Of a DNA stretch of 64,000 nt, positions 1 to 9,172 are shown one piece after another. The translations under genes were made by a program, and so were the position numbers. The number at the start of each line of letters is the position of its first letter. The first letter of the stretch is position 1. The stretch is from Pseudomonas lundensis (GTDB taxonomy: Bacteria; Pseudomonadota; Gammaproteobacteria; Pseudomonadales; Pseudomonadaceae): NCBI RefSeq assembly GCF_001042985.1, contig NZ_JYKY01000001.1, forward strand, positions 310,001-374,000, given 5' to 3'. The notes beneath the pieces were generated by a model, which was given only the letters and a program-made list of their open reading frames with translations, was not told the DNA's origin and searched no databases.

Positions 1-182
1 GCGCCCACAAACTGCTTAAGCAATGCGATCTGCCGCTCACTGGCGTGGGTGTGGTGGATCGCATCATCACCGATTTAGGGGTGCTGGATGTCACCGAGCA
101 AGGGCTCAAGCTGGTAGAGCTGGCGTCGGGTGTTACCCGTGAACAATTGCAAGAAGCCACGGGGTGCGACATCGCAGGCTAA
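1..182 (+). CDS. 3-oxoacid CoA-transferase subunit B, C-terminal part
   Basis: Only the last 59 codons are inside the window (frame from base 3, TAA at 180-182). The residues read as the end of a 3-oxoacid CoA-transferase beta subunit: a VVDRIITDLGVLDV stretch, then VELASGVTREQLQEATG, typical of the AtoA/ScoB/PcaJ group. These heterodimeric enzymes move CoA from succinyl-CoA or acetyl-CoA to 3-oxoacids in ketone-body, short-chain fatty acid or beta-ketoadipate breakdown. The alpha subunit should lie just upstream, outside the window. The substrate cannot be told from this fragment. It converges on fdxA, with a shared bidirectional terminator between them. Confidence 0.8.
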   Translation, partial: AHKLLKQCDLPLTGVGVVDRIITDLGVLDVTEQGLKLVELASGVTREQLQEATGCDIAG

Positions 183-263
183 TCAGCGCTAAGCCCGGCC
201 TGCTTTGCAGTGGCAGGAGAGGCGTGCGGCCCGGATGAGGATTAAAGCGCAACGTCAAAACGT

Positions 264-298
264 AAAAAGCCCCGGCTCGCAAGAGACGGGGCTTTTTA
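264..298. terminator. Bidirectional rho-independent terminator between the CoA-transferase and fdxA
   Basis: A run of A, the stem AGCCCCG, a short loop, CGGGGCT and a run of T. The symmetrical A and T tracts let it serve both converging genes. Confidence 0.85.
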
Positions 299-310
299 GT
301 GCAGCGTGAA

Positions 311-634
311 TCAGCGCTCCAGGTGTTCGATCTTGCCTGGTTTGCCATCCCACTCTTCCGCGTCCGGCAGAGGGTCTTTGCGTTCAGTGATGTTCGGCCA
401 GATTTCAGCCAGCTCCACATTCAACTGAATGAAATTCTCCATACCCGCTGGCACTTCATCCTCGGAGAAGATGGCTTGCGCCGGGCATTCAGGCTCACAA
501 AGCGCGCAATCAATGCACTCGTCCGGGTGAATCACCAGGAAGTTCGGGCCTTCGTAAAAGCAGTCCACCGGACAGACTTCTACGCAGTCGGTGTACTTGC
601 ACTTGATGCAGTTGTCGGTGACGACGAAGGTCAT
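311..634 (-). CDS. fdxA: Seven-iron ferredoxin FdxA
   Basis: The 107-residue protein matches ferredoxin I of Azotobacter and Pseudomonas in length and layout. This soluble electron carrier holds one 3Fe-4S and one 4Fe-4S cluster. The N-terminal half carries the cysteines of both clusters: Cys9, Cys12 and others in [18 protein letters not shown], then [12 protein letters not shown] near residues 40-51. The acidic C-terminal tail (about residues 60-107) is typical of the family. A GAGGAGA Shine-Dalgarno sequence precedes the ATG. It follows mutS on the same strand with about 130 bases between. Its physiological partner is unknown; the Fpr reductase in this window is one candidate. Confidence 0.95.
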   Translation of the reverse strand: MTFVVTDNCIKCKYTDCVEVCPVDCFYEGPNFLVIHPDECIDCALCEPECPAQAIFSEDEVPAGMENFIQLNVELAEIWPNITERKDPLPDAEEWDGKPGKIEHLER

Positions 635-764
635 TTCTAATTTTCTCCTCAGGCGGCGGCAGCGAAGCCCTTCCAGGTCGGGCTCGCCAGGCTCGGGAGT
701 GGTATCTATTGGCCAGGCTAAAAGGCCAGTAGCATCCCGAACCGCGCGCGATTCTATCGCATGG

Positions 765-3344
765 TTAGATGCGTGTCTTTAATGTGTAGAGCAAATCAAG
801 GGCTTTGCGTGGCGTCAGGTCGTCAAGATCCAGCTTGGCCAGGTCGTCCAGCACCGGATGCGCAAGGCTAGCAAACATATCGCTTTGCTGGGGCGCTGAT
901 TGTTTGCCTGGGGCCGGTGCAGGCACTTCATGGGGCAGGCTGGTGGTTTCGAGTCGGCTTAAATGTTCGCGAGCGCGAGTGATGACATTCGCCGGAACCC
1001 CCGCCAGTTGGGCCACCGCAAGCCCGTAGCTTTGACTCGCAGGGCCAGGCAATACGTGGTGTAGGAAGACAATGCGCTCGTTGTGTTCGGTCGCGCTCAA
1101 ATGCACGTTGGCCACCAGTGGTTCGCTCTCTGGCAGCACGGTCAATTCGAAATAGTGGGTAGCGAACAGCGTATAGGCGCGCAATTGAGCGAGACGTTCT
1201 GCCGCAGCCCATGCCAACGACAAACCGTCAAACGTGCTGGTGCCACGGCCCACTTCGTCCATCAACACCAGGCTGCGCTCTGTCGCGTTGTGCAGAATGT
1301 TGGCGGTTTCGCTCATTTCCACCATAAAGGTAGAGCGTCCGCCAGCCAGGTCATCGCTGGAGCCGATACGCGTGAAAATCCTGTCGACCAACGACAGTTC
1401 GCAGCTGGCGGCCGGGACAAAACTGCCGATGTGCGCCAAGAGCACAATCAGGGCGGTTTGCCGCATGTAAGTGGATTTACCACCCATGTTCGGGCCGGTA
1501 ATCACCAGCATGCGGGTGTTGTCATCCAGCGCCAGATCGTTAGCCACAAAAGGGGTGGTCAGCACTTGCTCCACCACCGGATGACGACCTTGTTGAATGC
1601 GCATGCACGGTTCTTCAACGAACCGCGGGCAATTGAGGTCGAGGTTTAAAGCGCGTTCGGCCAGATTACTCAGTACGTCCAGTTCGGCCAGTGCGGCGGC
1701 CGTGTCTTGCAGCGGCGGCAATTCACCGATCAGGGTTTCAAGCAGCGCTTCGTAAAGCATTTTCTCGCGGGCCAGGGCACGGCTTTTGGCGGACAGGGCC
1801 TTGTCTTCAAAGGCTTTGAGCTCGGGGGTGATAAACCGTTCGGCACCTTTGAGGGTCTGGCGGCGGATGTAGTCCGCAGGCGCCTGTTCTGCTTGTTTGC
1901 TTGGCAGCTCGATGAAATAGCCATGCACCCGGTTGTACCCGACCTTGAGATTGGCCAGCCCGGTACGGGCTTTTTCACGGGCTTCCAGGTCAATCAGGAA
2001 CTGACCCGCGTTCTCGCTCAAGGCTTGCAGTTCATCCAGCTCGGCGTCATAGCCGGTTTTCAGCACGCCGCCGTCACGAATCACCGCAGGCGGGTTATCA
2101 ATAATCGCTCTGTCCAGCAACGCAGCCAGTTCGGGATAGGTGCTGGTGGTGGCCGCCAACTGCTGCAAGTGCGGCGCATGCAAATCGAGCATGGCGTCTT
2201 GCAGTTCAGGCAGTGCGGCCAGTGCGTCACGAAGACGCGCCAAATCGCGGGGCCTTGCGTTGCGCAGGCCGATACGCGCCAGAATGCGCTCCAGATCGCC
2301 GATTTCTTTGAGCTGGGGCTGCAAGCGCTCGAAGCGATAGCCGTCCAGCAGGCAGGTAATCGAGGTCTGGCGTGACAGCAGTACCGGTAAATCGCGCAAT
2401 GGACGATTCAGCCAGCGGGTCAGCAAGCGGCTGCCCATAGACGTTTGGCAGCGATCCACTACCGACTGCAGCGTGTTGTCGCGCCCGCCCGCCAGGTTGG
2501 TATCCAGCTCAAGATTGCGGCGGCTGGCGCCATCGAGCACCACCGTGTCGTCCAGGCGTTCGTGGCGCAGACTGCGCAAGTGGGGCAGGGCGGTGCGTTG
2601 GGTTTCCTTGGCGTAACTGAGCAAACAACCGGCTGCCCCAATGGCCAATGTCAGGTTTTCACAGCCAAAACCTTTGAGGTCTTGGGTGGAAAACTGCTGG
2701 CACAGGCTTTTCAAGGCCGAATCGCGCTCGAAGTCCCACGGTGCACGACGACGCACGCCACGGCGTTTCTCGGCGGGCAGGCCTTGAGGCCAATCGTCGG
2801 GGATCATCAGCTCAACCGGGTTGATGCGCTCCAGTTCAGCCAGCAGGTTTTCCCAGCCCTTGATTTCCAATACCGAGAAATTGCCGCTGGTGATGTCCAG
2901 AACGGCCAGACCAAACAAACGTTCATCGCCAAGAACGGCGGCAATCAGGTTGTCGCGGCGCTCATCCAGCAGCGCTTCATCACTGACGGTGCCTGGCGTG
3001 ATAATCCGCACCACTTGACGCTCAACCGGTCCTTTACTGGTGGCCGGGTCGCCAACCTGCTCGCAGATCACCACCGACTCGCCCAGCTTCACCAGCTTGG
3101 CCAGATAACCTTCGGCCGCATGATAAGGAATGCCGCACATGGGAATCGCCTGTCCTGCCGACTGTCCACGTGCCGTGAGGGTGATGTCCAGCAACTTGGC
3201 AGCCTTCTTCGCGTCTTCGTAGAAGATCTCGTAAAAGTCGCCCATGCGATAGAACATCAACTGATCAGGGTGCTGGTTTTTCAGGCGCCAGTACTGCTGC
3301 ATCATCGGTGTGTGGGAAGACAGGTCGGAAGTATTTTTACTCAT
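765..3344 (-). CDS. mutS: DNA mismatch repair protein MutS
   Basis: The 859-residue protein is the mismatch-recognition ATPase of methyl-independent bacterial mismatch repair and acts with MutL. The mismatch-reading Phe-x-Glu is present (GDFYEIF, Phe37 and Glu39). The connector, lever and clamp regions follow. The C-terminal ABC ATPase has Walker [10 protein letters not shown] near residue 620, Walker [14 protein letters not shown] and the FATHYFELT histidine switch. The length is normal and no domain is broken. fdxA follows on the same strand. In the P. fluorescens lineage the mutS-cinA interval is a classic integration site for R-tailocin clusters, which bears on the next two genes. Confidence 0.98.
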   Translation of the reverse strand: MSKNTSDLSSHTPMMQQYWRLKNQHPDQLMFYRMGDFYEIFYEDAKKAAKLLDITLTARGQSAGQAIPMCGIPYHAAEGYLAKLVKLGESVVICEQVGDPATSKGPVERQVVRIITPGTVSDEALLDERRDNLIAAVLGDERLFGLAVLDITSGNFSVLEIKGWENLLAELERINPVELMIPDDWPQGLPAEKRRGVRRRAPWDFERDSALKSLCQQFSTQDLKGFGCENLTLAIGAAGCLLSYAKETQRTALPHLRSLRHERLDDTVVLDGASRRNLELDTNLAGGRDNTLQSVVDRCQTSMGSRLLTRWLNRPLRDLPVLLSRQTSITCLLDGYRFERLQPQLKEIGDLERILARIGLRNARPRDLARLRDALAALPELQDAMLDLHAPHLQQLAATTSTYPELAALLDRAIIDNPPAVIRDGGVLKTGYDAELDELQALSENAGQFLIDLEAREKARTGLANLKVGYNRVHGYFIELPSKQAEQAPADYIRRQTLKGAERFITPELKAFEDKALSAKSRALAREKMLYEALLETLIGELPPLQDTAAALAELDVLSNLAERALNLDLNCPRFVEEPCMRIQQGRHPVVEQVLTTPFVANDLALDDNTRMLVITGPNMGGKSTYMRQTALIVLLAHIGSFVPAASCELSLVDRIFTRIGSSDDLAGGRSTFMVEMSETANILHNATERSLVLMDEVGRGTSTFDGLSLAWAAAERLAQLRAYTLFATHYFELTVLPESEPLVANVHLSATEHNERIVFLHHVLPGPASQSYGLAVAQLAGVPANVITRAREHLSRLETTSLPHEVPAPAPGKQSAPQQSDMFASLAHPVLDDLAKLDLDDLTPRKALDLLYTLKTRI

Positions 3345-3536
3345 CAGGGCTTAGGCGGATTCATTTATAAAAGAGGAGTGAAAAGCGGGTGCCGGGCACA
3401 GCTTTATGGCAATGGGCGCAAGGTTAACATGCCAGCGCCTTGCATCTACAGGCATGCTCGGCTCAGTCCGGCGTGTTGCTATATAGAGAAGAATTAGGAT
3501 TTGCCAACGGGGCGCTTGCCCAGCAATATTCGGCCC

Positions 3537-4259
3537 ATGCCTGAACGTACTGTTTCAATCGTCCTTAAAGCGCTGCTCGAACGGCACCACATCAGTGCCA
3601 TGGCGTTGCATCGTCTGACCGGTGTCCCGCAATCCACGCTGTCCAGAATTTTGAGTGGCAAGATTGCCGAGCCGTCAGACCGCCATCTTTCAAAAATAGC
3701 CGCGTATTTCAATATCAGCACTGACCGCCTGCGTGGGCGTGAGGACCCAGTGCCTCACCCCGAGCCGCGGCATCCGGAGCTGCGTGATATTTGCCTGTGG
3801 GATGACGATACGCCCGTGGCCGATGACGAGGTGTCGATCCCGTTCTTGCGTCAGGTTGAGCTGGCGGCAGGTTCCGGGCGTTTTGCCATTGAGGAAAGTG
3901 AGCGAGCCAAGCTGCGTTTTGGCAAGCGCAGCCTGCGGCACAACGGTGTGCAATTCGATCAGGCGAAATGTGTAACGGTACGCGGTGACAGCATGCTGCC
4001 GGTCCTGCGTGACGGCGCAACAGTCGGGGTCAATGCCGGTAAACGTTCACTGGATGATGTTGTGGACGGCGATCTGTATGCAATCAACCACAACGGCGAG
4101 CTTCGGGTAAAACAGCTGTATCGCCTGGCGACTGGGCTGCGTTTGCGCAGTTTTAACCGCGACGAGTATCCAGATGAGGATTACCTCTATGCCGACCTTG
4201 AGGATGAGCAACTGGTGATTCTCGGCCATGTGTTCTGGTGGGGCATGTACGCCCGCTAA
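3537..4259 (+). CDS. Phage/tailocin-type repressor (XRE HTH plus S24 peptidase)
   Basis: I chose the ATG at 3537 (240 residues). A TTG at 3501 would add 12 residues that do not belong to the HTH fold, and neither start has a good Shine-Dalgarno sequence. Residues 6-60 form a Cro/CI-type helix-turn-helix (GVPQSTLSRILSGKIAEPS). The C-terminal half is a LexA/CI-type S24 self-cleaving domain: an Ala111-Gly112 cleavage site, nucleophile Ser152 in RGDSMLP and general base Lys192 in ELRVKQL. It is therefore predicted to be cleaved in the SOS response through RecA. It resembles the PrtR-like repressors that guard pyocin and tailocin clusters. It lies right after mutS, next to an isolated holin gene, with no structural tail genes. 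Its own terminator follows. Its present target is unknown; the holin promoter is the obvious candidate. Confidence 0.88.
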   Translation: MPERTVSIVLKALLERHHISAMALHRLTGVPQSTLSRILSGKIAEPSDRHLSKIAAYFNISTDRLRGREDPVPHPEPRHPELRDICLWDDDTPVADDEVSIPFLRQVELAAGSGRFAIEESERAKLRFGKRSLRHNGVQFDQAKCVTVRGDSMLPVLRDGATVGVNAGKRSLDDVVDGDLYAINHNGELRVKQLYRLATGLRLRSFNRDEYPDEDYLYADLEDEQLVILGHVFWWGMYAR

Positions 4260-4275
4260 GACGCTTCTCCCCCCT

Positions 4276-4302
4276 AAAGCCTGCTCTCAGCAGGCTTTTT
4301 TT
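4276..4302 (+). terminator. Rho-independent terminator after the S24 repressor
   Basis: AAGCCTGC, a six-base loop, GCAGGCTT and a run of seven T, 17 bases past the repressor stop codon. It separates the repressor from the holin gene. Confidence 0.88.
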
Positions 4303-4387
4303 CGCACCTGAAAAGAAATGTCCTGCCCGGCTTGCGATTGCAGCTGACACTCATAAGCGAAGGAAAGAATATGCATCAGTGCATTGA

Positions 4388-4403
4388 CTGTATATTCATA
4401 CAG
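4388..4403 (+). promoter_or_regulatory. LexA (SOS) box upstream of the holin gene
   Basis: CTGTATATTCATACAG is a full CTGT-N8-ACAG dyad, the gamma-proteobacterial LexA site. It overlaps a possible promoter: TTGACT at 4384-4389 with CATAAT at 4405-4410, although the 15-base spacing is short. It ends about 130 bases before the holin ATG, leaving a long leader. Confidence 0.8.
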
Positions 4404-4532
4404 ACATAATCTTGGTTTTATGGCTGCAGAGGTCGACCTTACGCAAGGATGTGGTGCGAGAGGAGCGTCAAGTGTTCAGCCTATAAGTCAGACATTGACG
4501 CTTTTCGATAAGGACTCAGGAGTGATGAAGCG

Positions 4533-4847
4533 ATGAATGATCCGCAAGTTTTGTTGGATATGCCGGTGTTGCTGGTCGTCCTTCTGGCATTGGTGGGCGG
4601 TATTTTTGGCGAAATGTGGCGGGCCGACAAAGAGGGCGCGAGCGGATGGCCGCTGGTGCGCCGGCTGGCGCTGCGTTCTGGCGCTTGTATGGTGTGCGGG
4701 GTCTCGACGTTCATGCTGCTTTACGCGGCCGGCATGTCGGTCTGGGCCGCGGGCGCCTTGGGGTGTTTGACGGCACTGGCGGGCGCAGATGCTGCCATCA
4801 GCCTGTATCAACGTTGGGCTGCAAAGCGTTTGGGGGTTGACGGTTAG
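4533..4847 (+). CDS. Tailocin/phage-type holin
   Basis: The 104-residue protein has a hydrophobic helix near residues 8-26, a short polar middle (GEMWRADKEGASGWPLVRR), then two further hydrophobic helices from about residue 46 to 90 and a basic tail. Size, helix layout and the GEMWRADKEGA motif match the holins that open R-tailocin clusters at the mutS-cinA site of fluorescent pseudomonads. Holins make lesions in the inner membrane that release endolysin. An AGGAG lies ten bases before the ATG. No endolysin, spanin or tail gene follows; the next gene is cinA. It appears to be a relic, but the frame is intact and a LexA box remains upstream. Whether it still lyses cells is unknown. Confidence 0.8.
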   Translation: MNDPQVLLDMPVLLVVLLALVGGIFGEMWRADKEGASGWPLVRRLALRSGACMVCGVSTFMLLYAAGMSVWAAGALGCLTALAGADAAISLYQRWAAKRLGVDG

Positions 4848-4958
4848 CCCTTTTGGGCTGACGAGCGCTCACCGCCTGAGGTGATGCCCGGCCCGTGGCG
4901 ACCCGAATGGGGGTCGTGTAGCTTAGTGGCCCGAGTGAGCGCTTTAAAGGAGTCGATC

Positions 4959-5459
4959 GTGGATGAATTAACTCAGCTTGCGGCTGAACTTGGGCGGCAA
5001 TTGCAGGTTCTTAATGCGCAGGTCACGACCGCCGAGTCATGCACCGGTGGCGCAATATCAGAAGCCATCACCCGTATCGCAGGCAGTTCGGCCTGGTTTG
5101 AAGCGGGGTTTGTTACCTATTCCAATCATCAGAAAACCAGGCAGTTGCAAGTGCCGGAGCCCTTGTTCGCCCAGGTCGGCGCTGTCAGCCGTGAAGTGGT
5201 AGAGGCCATGGCCCGCGGCGCACAAGCGCAGAGCGGGGCACGTTTTTCAGTTGCGGTCAGCGGTGTGGCAGGGCCCGGCGGAGGTTCTGCGGCCAAGCCG
5301 GTGGGCACGGTCTGGCTGGCCTGGGGGGGTGGCAGCGAGGTTTCTGCCGAGTGCAGGCATTTCCCGGGGGACCGCGACGAGGTCCGTCGGCAAACAGTCA
5401 AAGCGGCTCTGGAAGGCTTAATACGCCGAACGGTAAGAGAAATAAAAAATCAGGGGTAG
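4959..5459 (+). CDS. cinA: CinA C-terminal domain protein, nicotinamide-nucleotide amidohydrolase
   Basis: I place the start at the GTG at 4959, six bases after AAAGGAG. Earlier in-frame codons would add an unrelated 26-residue leader. The resulting 166-residue protein is the stand-alone CinA C-terminal (PncC) domain. It deamidates nicotinamide mononucleotide to nicotinate mononucleotide in pyridine nucleotide recycling. Family signatures are [16 protein letters not shown], the [10 protein letters not shown] stretch and [17 protein letters not shown]. It precedes recA by about 80 bases, the usual Pseudomonas order. The recA LexA box lies in that gap, so recA also has its own promoter. Confidence 0.93.
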   Translation: MDELTQLAAELGRQLQVLNAQVTTAESCTGGAISEAITRIAGSSAWFEAGFVTYSNHQKTRQLQVPEPLFAQVGAVSREVVEAMARGAQAQSGARFSVAVSGVAGPGGGSAAKPVGTVWLAWGGGSEVSAECRHFPGDRDEVRRQTVKAALEGLIRRTVREIKNQG

Positions 5460-5486
5460 GCGATCCTGAAACCCTGTGGAATAATA

Positions 5487-5502
5487 CTGGCTACTTATAC
5501 AG
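5487..5502 (+). promoter_or_regulatory. LexA (SOS) box of recA
   Basis: CTGGCTACTTATACAG has the CTG-N10-CAG LexA core with one half-site changed (CTGG for CTGT). It is 40 bases upstream of the recA ATG. Its position in front of recA makes it a likely operator. Confidence 0.72.
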
Positions 5503-5542
5503 TTATCGGCCGCCAGGCCTTATTGATTACGAGAGGACTTTA

Positions 5543-6661
5543 ATGGACGACAACAAGAAGAAAGCCTTGGCTGCGGCCTTGGGTCAGATCGAACGTCAAT
5601 TCGGCAAAGGCGCCGTCATGCTGATGGGCGATCAGGACCGCCAGGCCATCCCGGCTATCTCTACCGGTTCGCTGGGTCTGGACATCGCGCTGGGCATTGG
5701 CGGTCTGCCAAAGGGCCGCATTGTTGAAATCTACGGTCCAGAGTCTTCCGGTAAAACCACCTTGACCCTGTCCGTTATCGCGCAAGCCCAAAAAGCGGGC
5801 GCCACCTGCGCATTCGTCGACGCTGAACATGCGCTGGACCCTGAATACGCCGCCAAGCTTGGCGTGAATGTCGATGACCTGCTGGTTTCCCAGCCTGACA
5901 CCGGCGAACAGGCACTGGAAATCACCGACATGCTGGTGCGCTCCAATGCGGTTGACGTGATCATCATTGACTCCGTGGCGGCCCTGACGCCTAAAGCGGA
6001 AATTGAAGGCGACATGGGTGATACCCACGTGGGTCTGCAAGCCCGCTTGATGTCGCAAGCCTTGCGCAAAATTACCGGCAACATCAAAAACGCCAACTGC
6101 CTGGTGATCTTCATCAACCAGATCCGTATGAAAATCGGCGTCATGTTCGGTAGCCCGGAAACCACTACCGGTGGTAACGCCCTGAAGTTCTACGCTTCGG
6201 TTCGACTGGACATCCGTCGTACCGGTGCAGTGAAAGAAGGCGACGTCGTAGTCGGCAGCGAAACCCGGGTCAAAGTCGTCAAAAACAAAGTGGCACCTCC
6301 CTTCCGCCAGGCAGAATTCCAGATTCTGTACGGCAAGGGCATCTACCTCAATGGCGAGATGATCGAGCTGGGCGTATTGCACGGTTTCGTTGAAAAAGCC
6401 GGTGCCTGGTACAGCTATCAGGGCAGCAAAATCGGTCAGGGCAAGGCCAACTCGGCCAAGTTCCTCGATGAGAACCCGGACATCAAGGCCACCCTTGAAA
6501 AGCAGCTGCGTGACAAGCTGTTGGGCCCTATGACTGAAAGCGAACTGGCTGAAATGAAAGTCATGCCAAAAATGAGCAAGGCGGCCAAGCAAGCGGCAGC
6601 TGAGCAGGAAGCTGCCGAAATGGAGCTTGAAAACACCGGTTCGGACGACGACAGCAACTGA
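5543..6661 (+). CDS. recA: Recombinase RecA
   Basis: The ATG at 5543 follows a GAGAGGA Shine-Dalgarno sequence and gives 372 residues; upstream in-frame codons only cover the leader. RecA forms ATP-dependent filaments on single-stranded DNA, drives strand exchange and acts as co-protease for LexA and S24 repressors. Walker A is GPESSGKT at residues 65-72, Walker B is [12 protein letters not shown] near 137-148, and the L2 loop region [16 protein letters not shown] is intact. The C-terminus is acidic ([10 protein letters not shown]), as expected for autoinhibition. recX begins seven bases after the stop. Induction is expected through the LexA box at 5487-5502. The S24 repressor at 3537 is a likely co-protease substrate. 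Confidence 0.99.
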   Translation: MDDNKKKALAAALGQIERQFGKGAVMLMGDQDRQAIPAISTGSLGLDIALGIGGLPKGRIVEIYGPESSGKTTLTLSVIAQAQKAGATCAFVDAEHALDPEYAAKLGVNVDDLLVSQPDTGEQALEITDMLVRSNAVDVIIIDSVAALTPKAEIEGDMGDTHVGLQARLMSQALRKITGNIKNANCLVIFINQIRMKIGVMFGSPETTTGGNALKFYASVRLDIRRTGAVKEGDVVVGSETRVKVVKNKVAPPFRQAEFQILYGKGIYLNGEMIELGVLHGFVEKAGAWYSYQGSKIGQGKANSAKFLDENPDIKATLEKQLRDKLLGPMTESELAEMKVMPKMSKAAKQAAAEQEAAEMELENTGSDDDSN

Positions 6662-6668
6662 TTGAGCC

Positions 6669-7136
6669 ATGACAGCTGTTCTGGAAGACCTCACCGCCAT
6701 CCGGCGATCCGCAATGGACCTGCTCGCGCGCCGCGAGCATGGTCGAGTCGAGCTGACGCGCAAATTGCGTCAGCGCGGCGCTTGCCCTGAGATGATCGAC
6801 ATCGCCCTCGACCGTTTAACGCAAGAGGGGCTGTTGTCAGAGTCGCGTTACCTCGAAAGCTATATCCGCTATCGCGCCCGTTCCGGTTACGGCCCTTTGC
6901 GTATTCGTGAAGAGCTCAACCAGCGTGGCTTGGCGCGGGGGGATATTGAGCAAGCATTGCGTGAGTCTGAAATCAACTGGCAAGAGCAGTTGAAAGAGGC
7001 GTGGCAGCGAAAGTTTTCCGGGTGCATGCCAGAAAATCCCAAAGAGCGCGCCCGTCAGGGGCGTTTCTTGAGCTATCGCGGCTACTCGCTTGAAATGATC
7101 GGTCGACTGCTGAGTGGCCGAGAGTTTGATGATTAA
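6669..7136 (+). CDS. recX: RecA regulatory protein RecX
   Basis: The 155-residue protein belongs to the RecX family, which binds RecA filaments and limits their growth. Repeated three-helix modules are visible: [19 protein letters not shown] near residues 15-33, then [25 protein letters not shown] near 58-82. It starts seven bases after recA and is surely cotranscribed, so SOS induction should reach it by read-through. The length is normal for Pseudomonas. Confidence 0.95.
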   Translation: MTAVLEDLTAIRRSAMDLLARREHGRVELTRKLRQRGACPEMIDIALDRLTQEGLLSESRYLESYIRYRARSGYGPLRIREELNQRGLARGDIEQALRESEINWQEQLKEAWQRKFSGCMPENPKERARQGRFLSYRGYSLEMIGRLLSGREFDD

Positions 7137-7236
7137 TACGCCTATCACAGCGTTTGGCAGCAACAGCAGATAACAGCTGGTGTCGCTGCCAAGCGTTGTG
7201 AGGTACGCCAAGCCCTTCGTGTTCCAATGCATCCCA

Positions 7237-8337
7237 TTAAGTGAAGGTTGTGCCCATCTCTTGGCTACAGCTCGCTCCTGATTGTTCAGCCCAGTTGCGT
7301 GGCAGGTTTATAAAATTTACCAGTTCACGCAGGCGGCCTTGATTGCGACCACTGAAAGCAAAACTTAAACGAGTCAAATGACTGAAGCCGGGCTCATCGT
7401 CGACGTGCTGATGGAAGCCATCGCTCAGGCAAATGTCTGCAAACGTTTGTCGAACCTGATGTAACGCCTCCTCATTGAGTGGGCGTTTCATGCGCACGGC
7501 AAAGAGTTTGTTCAGCCAGCGGGTCGAGTGGAAGTTGTTATAGAACTGGTTAATCTCGGCCACGGCTTCTTCGGGGCTGTGAACCAGCCGCATCAGCTTG
7601 AGGTCGTTGGGCAAGATGTAATGATTGGCTTCAAGGTGGTTGTGAACAAAGTCCAGCGCGCTTTGCCAGAATGTTCCGCCCGGCATGTCCAGCAACACCA
7701 CCGGTACCAACGGCGTCTTACCCGTCTGAATCAGGGTCAGCACCTCCAGCACTTCATCCAGCGTGCCAAACCCTCCAGGGCACATGACCAGCCCGTCGGC
7801 CTCTTTGATGAAGAACAGTTTGCGCGTGAAGAAGAAGTGAAACGCCAGCAGGTTGGGGGTGCCAAGAATAGTGGGGTTGGCGCGCTGTTCGAAAGGCAAG
7901 GTGATGTTGAAACCCAGGCTGTGATCAGCGCCAGCGCCTTCGTGCGCGGCTGCCATGATGCCAGCACCGCCGCCCGTGATGACCATGAAATCTGATTGCG
8001 CAAGCGTGGCGCCCACTTCTCGGGCTAATGCATAGAGAGGATCTTCGATGGGGGTTCGCGCAGAACCAAATACTGTCACTTTGCGACGGCCCCGGAACTG
8101 CTCCAGTACCCGGAACGTCTTTTCCAGTTCGCGTATGGCTTGCAGTGTGATTTTGGCATTCCAGCGATCAAGGTCGTCGTGGGCCATGCGCAACACGGTC
8201 ATCAGCATTTCGCGATAGAGCGCGCGGTTGGGGCTGTCGGGTGCTATCAACTGCAGTTGAGCGTCTACTTGCGCCGCAATATCAAGGCTCAAGTGCTCAG
8301 GTTCAAAAGGGAGGGATTCATGGGGTTGGTCAGGCAT
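7237..8337 (-). CDS. LOG family (TIGR00730) Rossmann-fold nucleotide hydrolase
   Basis: The ATG at 8337 has an AAGGAGACG Shine-Dalgarno sequence and gives 366 residues. The LOG signature PGGFGTLDE is present (central third), as is the phosphate-binding stretch VITGGGAGIMAAAHEGA. Members remove the base from nucleoside 5'-monophosphates: short forms activate cytokinins, and longer bacterial ones clear purine or pyrimidine monophosphates. This one has long N- and C-terminal extensions around the core. That argues against a plain cytokinin enzyme, but its substrate cannot be read from sequence. It converges on recX with about 100 bases between. Confidence 0.85.
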   Translation of the reverse strand: MPDQPHESLPFEPEHLSLDIAAQVDAQLQLIAPDSPNRALYREMLMTVLRMAHDDLDRWNAKITLQAIRELEKTFRVLEQFRGRRKVTVFGSARTPIEDPLYALAREVGATLAQSDFMVITGGGAGIMAAAHEGAGADHSLGFNITLPFEQRANPTILGTPNLLAFHFFFTRKLFFIKEADGLVMCPGGFGTLDEVLEVLTLIQTGKTPLVPVVLLDMPGGTFWQSALDFVHNHLEANHYILPNDLKLMRLVHSPEEAVAEINQFYNNFHSTRWLNKLFAVRMKRPLNEEALHQVRQTFADICLSDGFHQHVDDEPGFSHLTRLSFAFSGRNQGRLRELVNFINLPRNWAEQSGASCSQEMGTTFT

Positions 8338-8543
8338 GTACGTCTCCTTCAGCACAACATCCTTTGGGCGCTGCGAATGAGACAGCGCAGACACACCGTG
8401 TCAAAAGTGATGGCCTGATGATGGTCTTGCACCGCCAAGGCTGGCAACCGCTAATTACTTGAAGCGCATGAAGAATCGTAAAACGTGCAGAGACTGTTCA
8501 CGCCGCATCGGTGTACGGCGTGCAGGTATAGAGGGCTAAACCG

Positions 8544-8954
8544 TTATTTCTTGCGCTGGCAGTTGTCGGCGCCGATGTCCTGAACCAGCACAGGCTTGTT
8601 GGTTTTATATTCCCGGATGTTAAAGCGCATGGTTGCGCCTTTGGCCATCAGCTTACGGAAGTTTGGATTGCTGCAAACGCTGCGACCCAGCTGGGGGATG
8701 GCCGCTTCTGGAGCGGAGCGCATCTGGGCGGCGAGGTTCGGACTCGCTTCCAGGTTATTGACCAGTACCGTGCCTTCAACAGTAAAGCCTTTGTCCAGCA
8801 AGTCGGCGTTGATTGCCCGTGGTTTGCCTTCGTTGCTTTTGTCAGCAACTTTGAGCAGGGTTTTGTTCAGGTTGAATTCTGCAAGAGAGGCCGCTTGTGC
8901 GCCCAAAGGCAGTGCGAGCAATAGAGCAACGGTCGGAATGATATAGCGCAGCAT
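8544..8954 (-). CDS. Small exported protein, quorum-sensing-regulated virulence factor family (PA3611-like)
   Basis: The 136-residue protein starts with a clear signal peptide (MLRYIIPTVALLLALPLGAQA, cleavage after AQA). Two cysteines (VCSNPNF and the C-terminal DNCQRKK) could form a disulfide. The rest (INADLLDKGFTVEGTVLVNNLEAS) matches the family named after P. aeruginosa PA3611, a small secreted or periplasmic protein of unknown function. The position between the recA block and the DTW/erdR block also fits PA3611. A GAGAG Shine-Dalgarno sequence precedes the ATG. No catalytic residues are apparent. Confidence 0.75.
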   Translation of the reverse strand: MLRYIIPTVALLLALPLGAQAASLAEFNLNKTLLKVADKSNEGKPRAINADLLDKGFTVEGTVLVNNLEASPNLAAQMRSAPEAAIPQLGRSVCSNPNFRKLMAKGATMRFNIREYKTNKPVLVQDIGADNCQRKK

Positions 8955-9172
8955 GAAACTCTCCTGATTCAGTGACGCAGGCTTTGACCCGCCACAGGTC
9001 TATGCGTTCAGTGGCGCGGGAGTATAGGTCAGCCTGCGCTGTCAGGAAATGCCTCACGTCACGGGCGCCGCCGTCAGGGCGTGGCCTCTGTTAGACTGCG
9101 CGCCTTTATTCAGTGAATCGACTCCTGCGCCCATCCGAGGCGAGCGGGCGATCTGCCCCTTAAGTAAAAAAC

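Noticed and set aside
183..310. Possible RsmZ-type small RNA next to fdxA
   Set aside because: GGA motifs are few and not in hairpin loops; the only hairpin here is the terminator.
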